Source: Chloroflexota bacterium
GTDB taxonomy: Bacteria; Chloroflexota; Dehalococcoidia; DSTF01; JACRBR01
DNA length: 5,188 nt
Assembly: GCA_016213125.1 (NCBI GenBank)
Contig: JACRBR010000007.1
Location: 1-5,188, forward strand
Direction of reading: 5' to 3'
This document shows positions 5,168 through 5,188 of the stretch, one piece after another. The notes under the pieces were generated by a model. That model did not search any database. It had not been told where the DNA came from and saw nothing but the letters and a program-made list of their open reading frames with translations. Both the position numbers and the translations under genes were made by a program. Every line of letters starts with the position of its first letter. Positions within the stretch are counted from its first letter, which is position 1.

Positions 5168-5188
5168 AAGGACTCTTGTCGATGTCAA
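5168..5188 (+). promoter_or_regulatory. Possible ribosome binding site and first codons of a next gene, cut by the window end
   Basis: AAGGA at 5168-5172 lies nine bases before an ATG at 5182. This is the best Shine-Dalgarno-to-ATG arrangement in the window. Only two codons and one base are visible (ATG TCA A), so coding cannot be tested. Confidence 0.25.

Overview
The window looks like bacterial chromosome from a GC-rich lineage with large secreted surface proteins. Long Thr-Pro linkers, Asp-rich type-3 (TSP3-like) calcium repeats and a solitary dockerin together are frequent in Chloroflexota (Anaerolineae/Dehalococcoidia-like) and related environmental bacteria. That assignment is an inference from style; no marker gene is present.

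Layout. (1) Positions 1-116 hold a plausible promoter. (2) 117-2273 (+) encodes a 718-residue exported modular protein: signal or anchor segment, an eight-cysteine beta-rich domain, a short Thr-Pro linker, a second copy of the same domain with all eight cysteines conserved, a 73-residue Thr-Pro linker, Asp-rich TSP3-like repeats, and a C-terminal dockerin-type pair of EF-hand-like loops. (3) 2274-2682 is mostly non-coding, with one doubtful small minus-strand ORF (2361-2606) carrying a CxxC pair. (4) 2683-2921 (-) is a two-gene tRNA unit, tRNA-Leu(GAG) then tRNA-Cys(GCA), both with encoded CCA, a good promoter upstream and a perfect palindrome between them. (5) 2980-3047 is a 7-bp tandem repeat array directly behind the tRNA promoter. 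(6) 3090-5102 (+) is one reading frame of 670 codons for a lipoprotein with an N-terminal cellulase-type Ig-like domain, a GH9-like alpha-barrel region and a C-terminal Ig-like domain. It is interrupted by an in-frame TAA at 3324-3326. (7) 5103-5188 holds a perfect hairpin and possibly the first codons of another gene.

The two large genes do not form an operon: the oppositely transcribed tRNA unit lies between them and their base composition differs. Both products act outside the cytoplasm and both have features associated with polysaccharide-handling systems (dockerin; GH9-like fold). A functional link is speculative. The strongest points for a second look are the in-frame stop, the duplicated eight-cysteine domain joined to a dockerin, and the apparent loss of the usual GH9 catalytic motifs.
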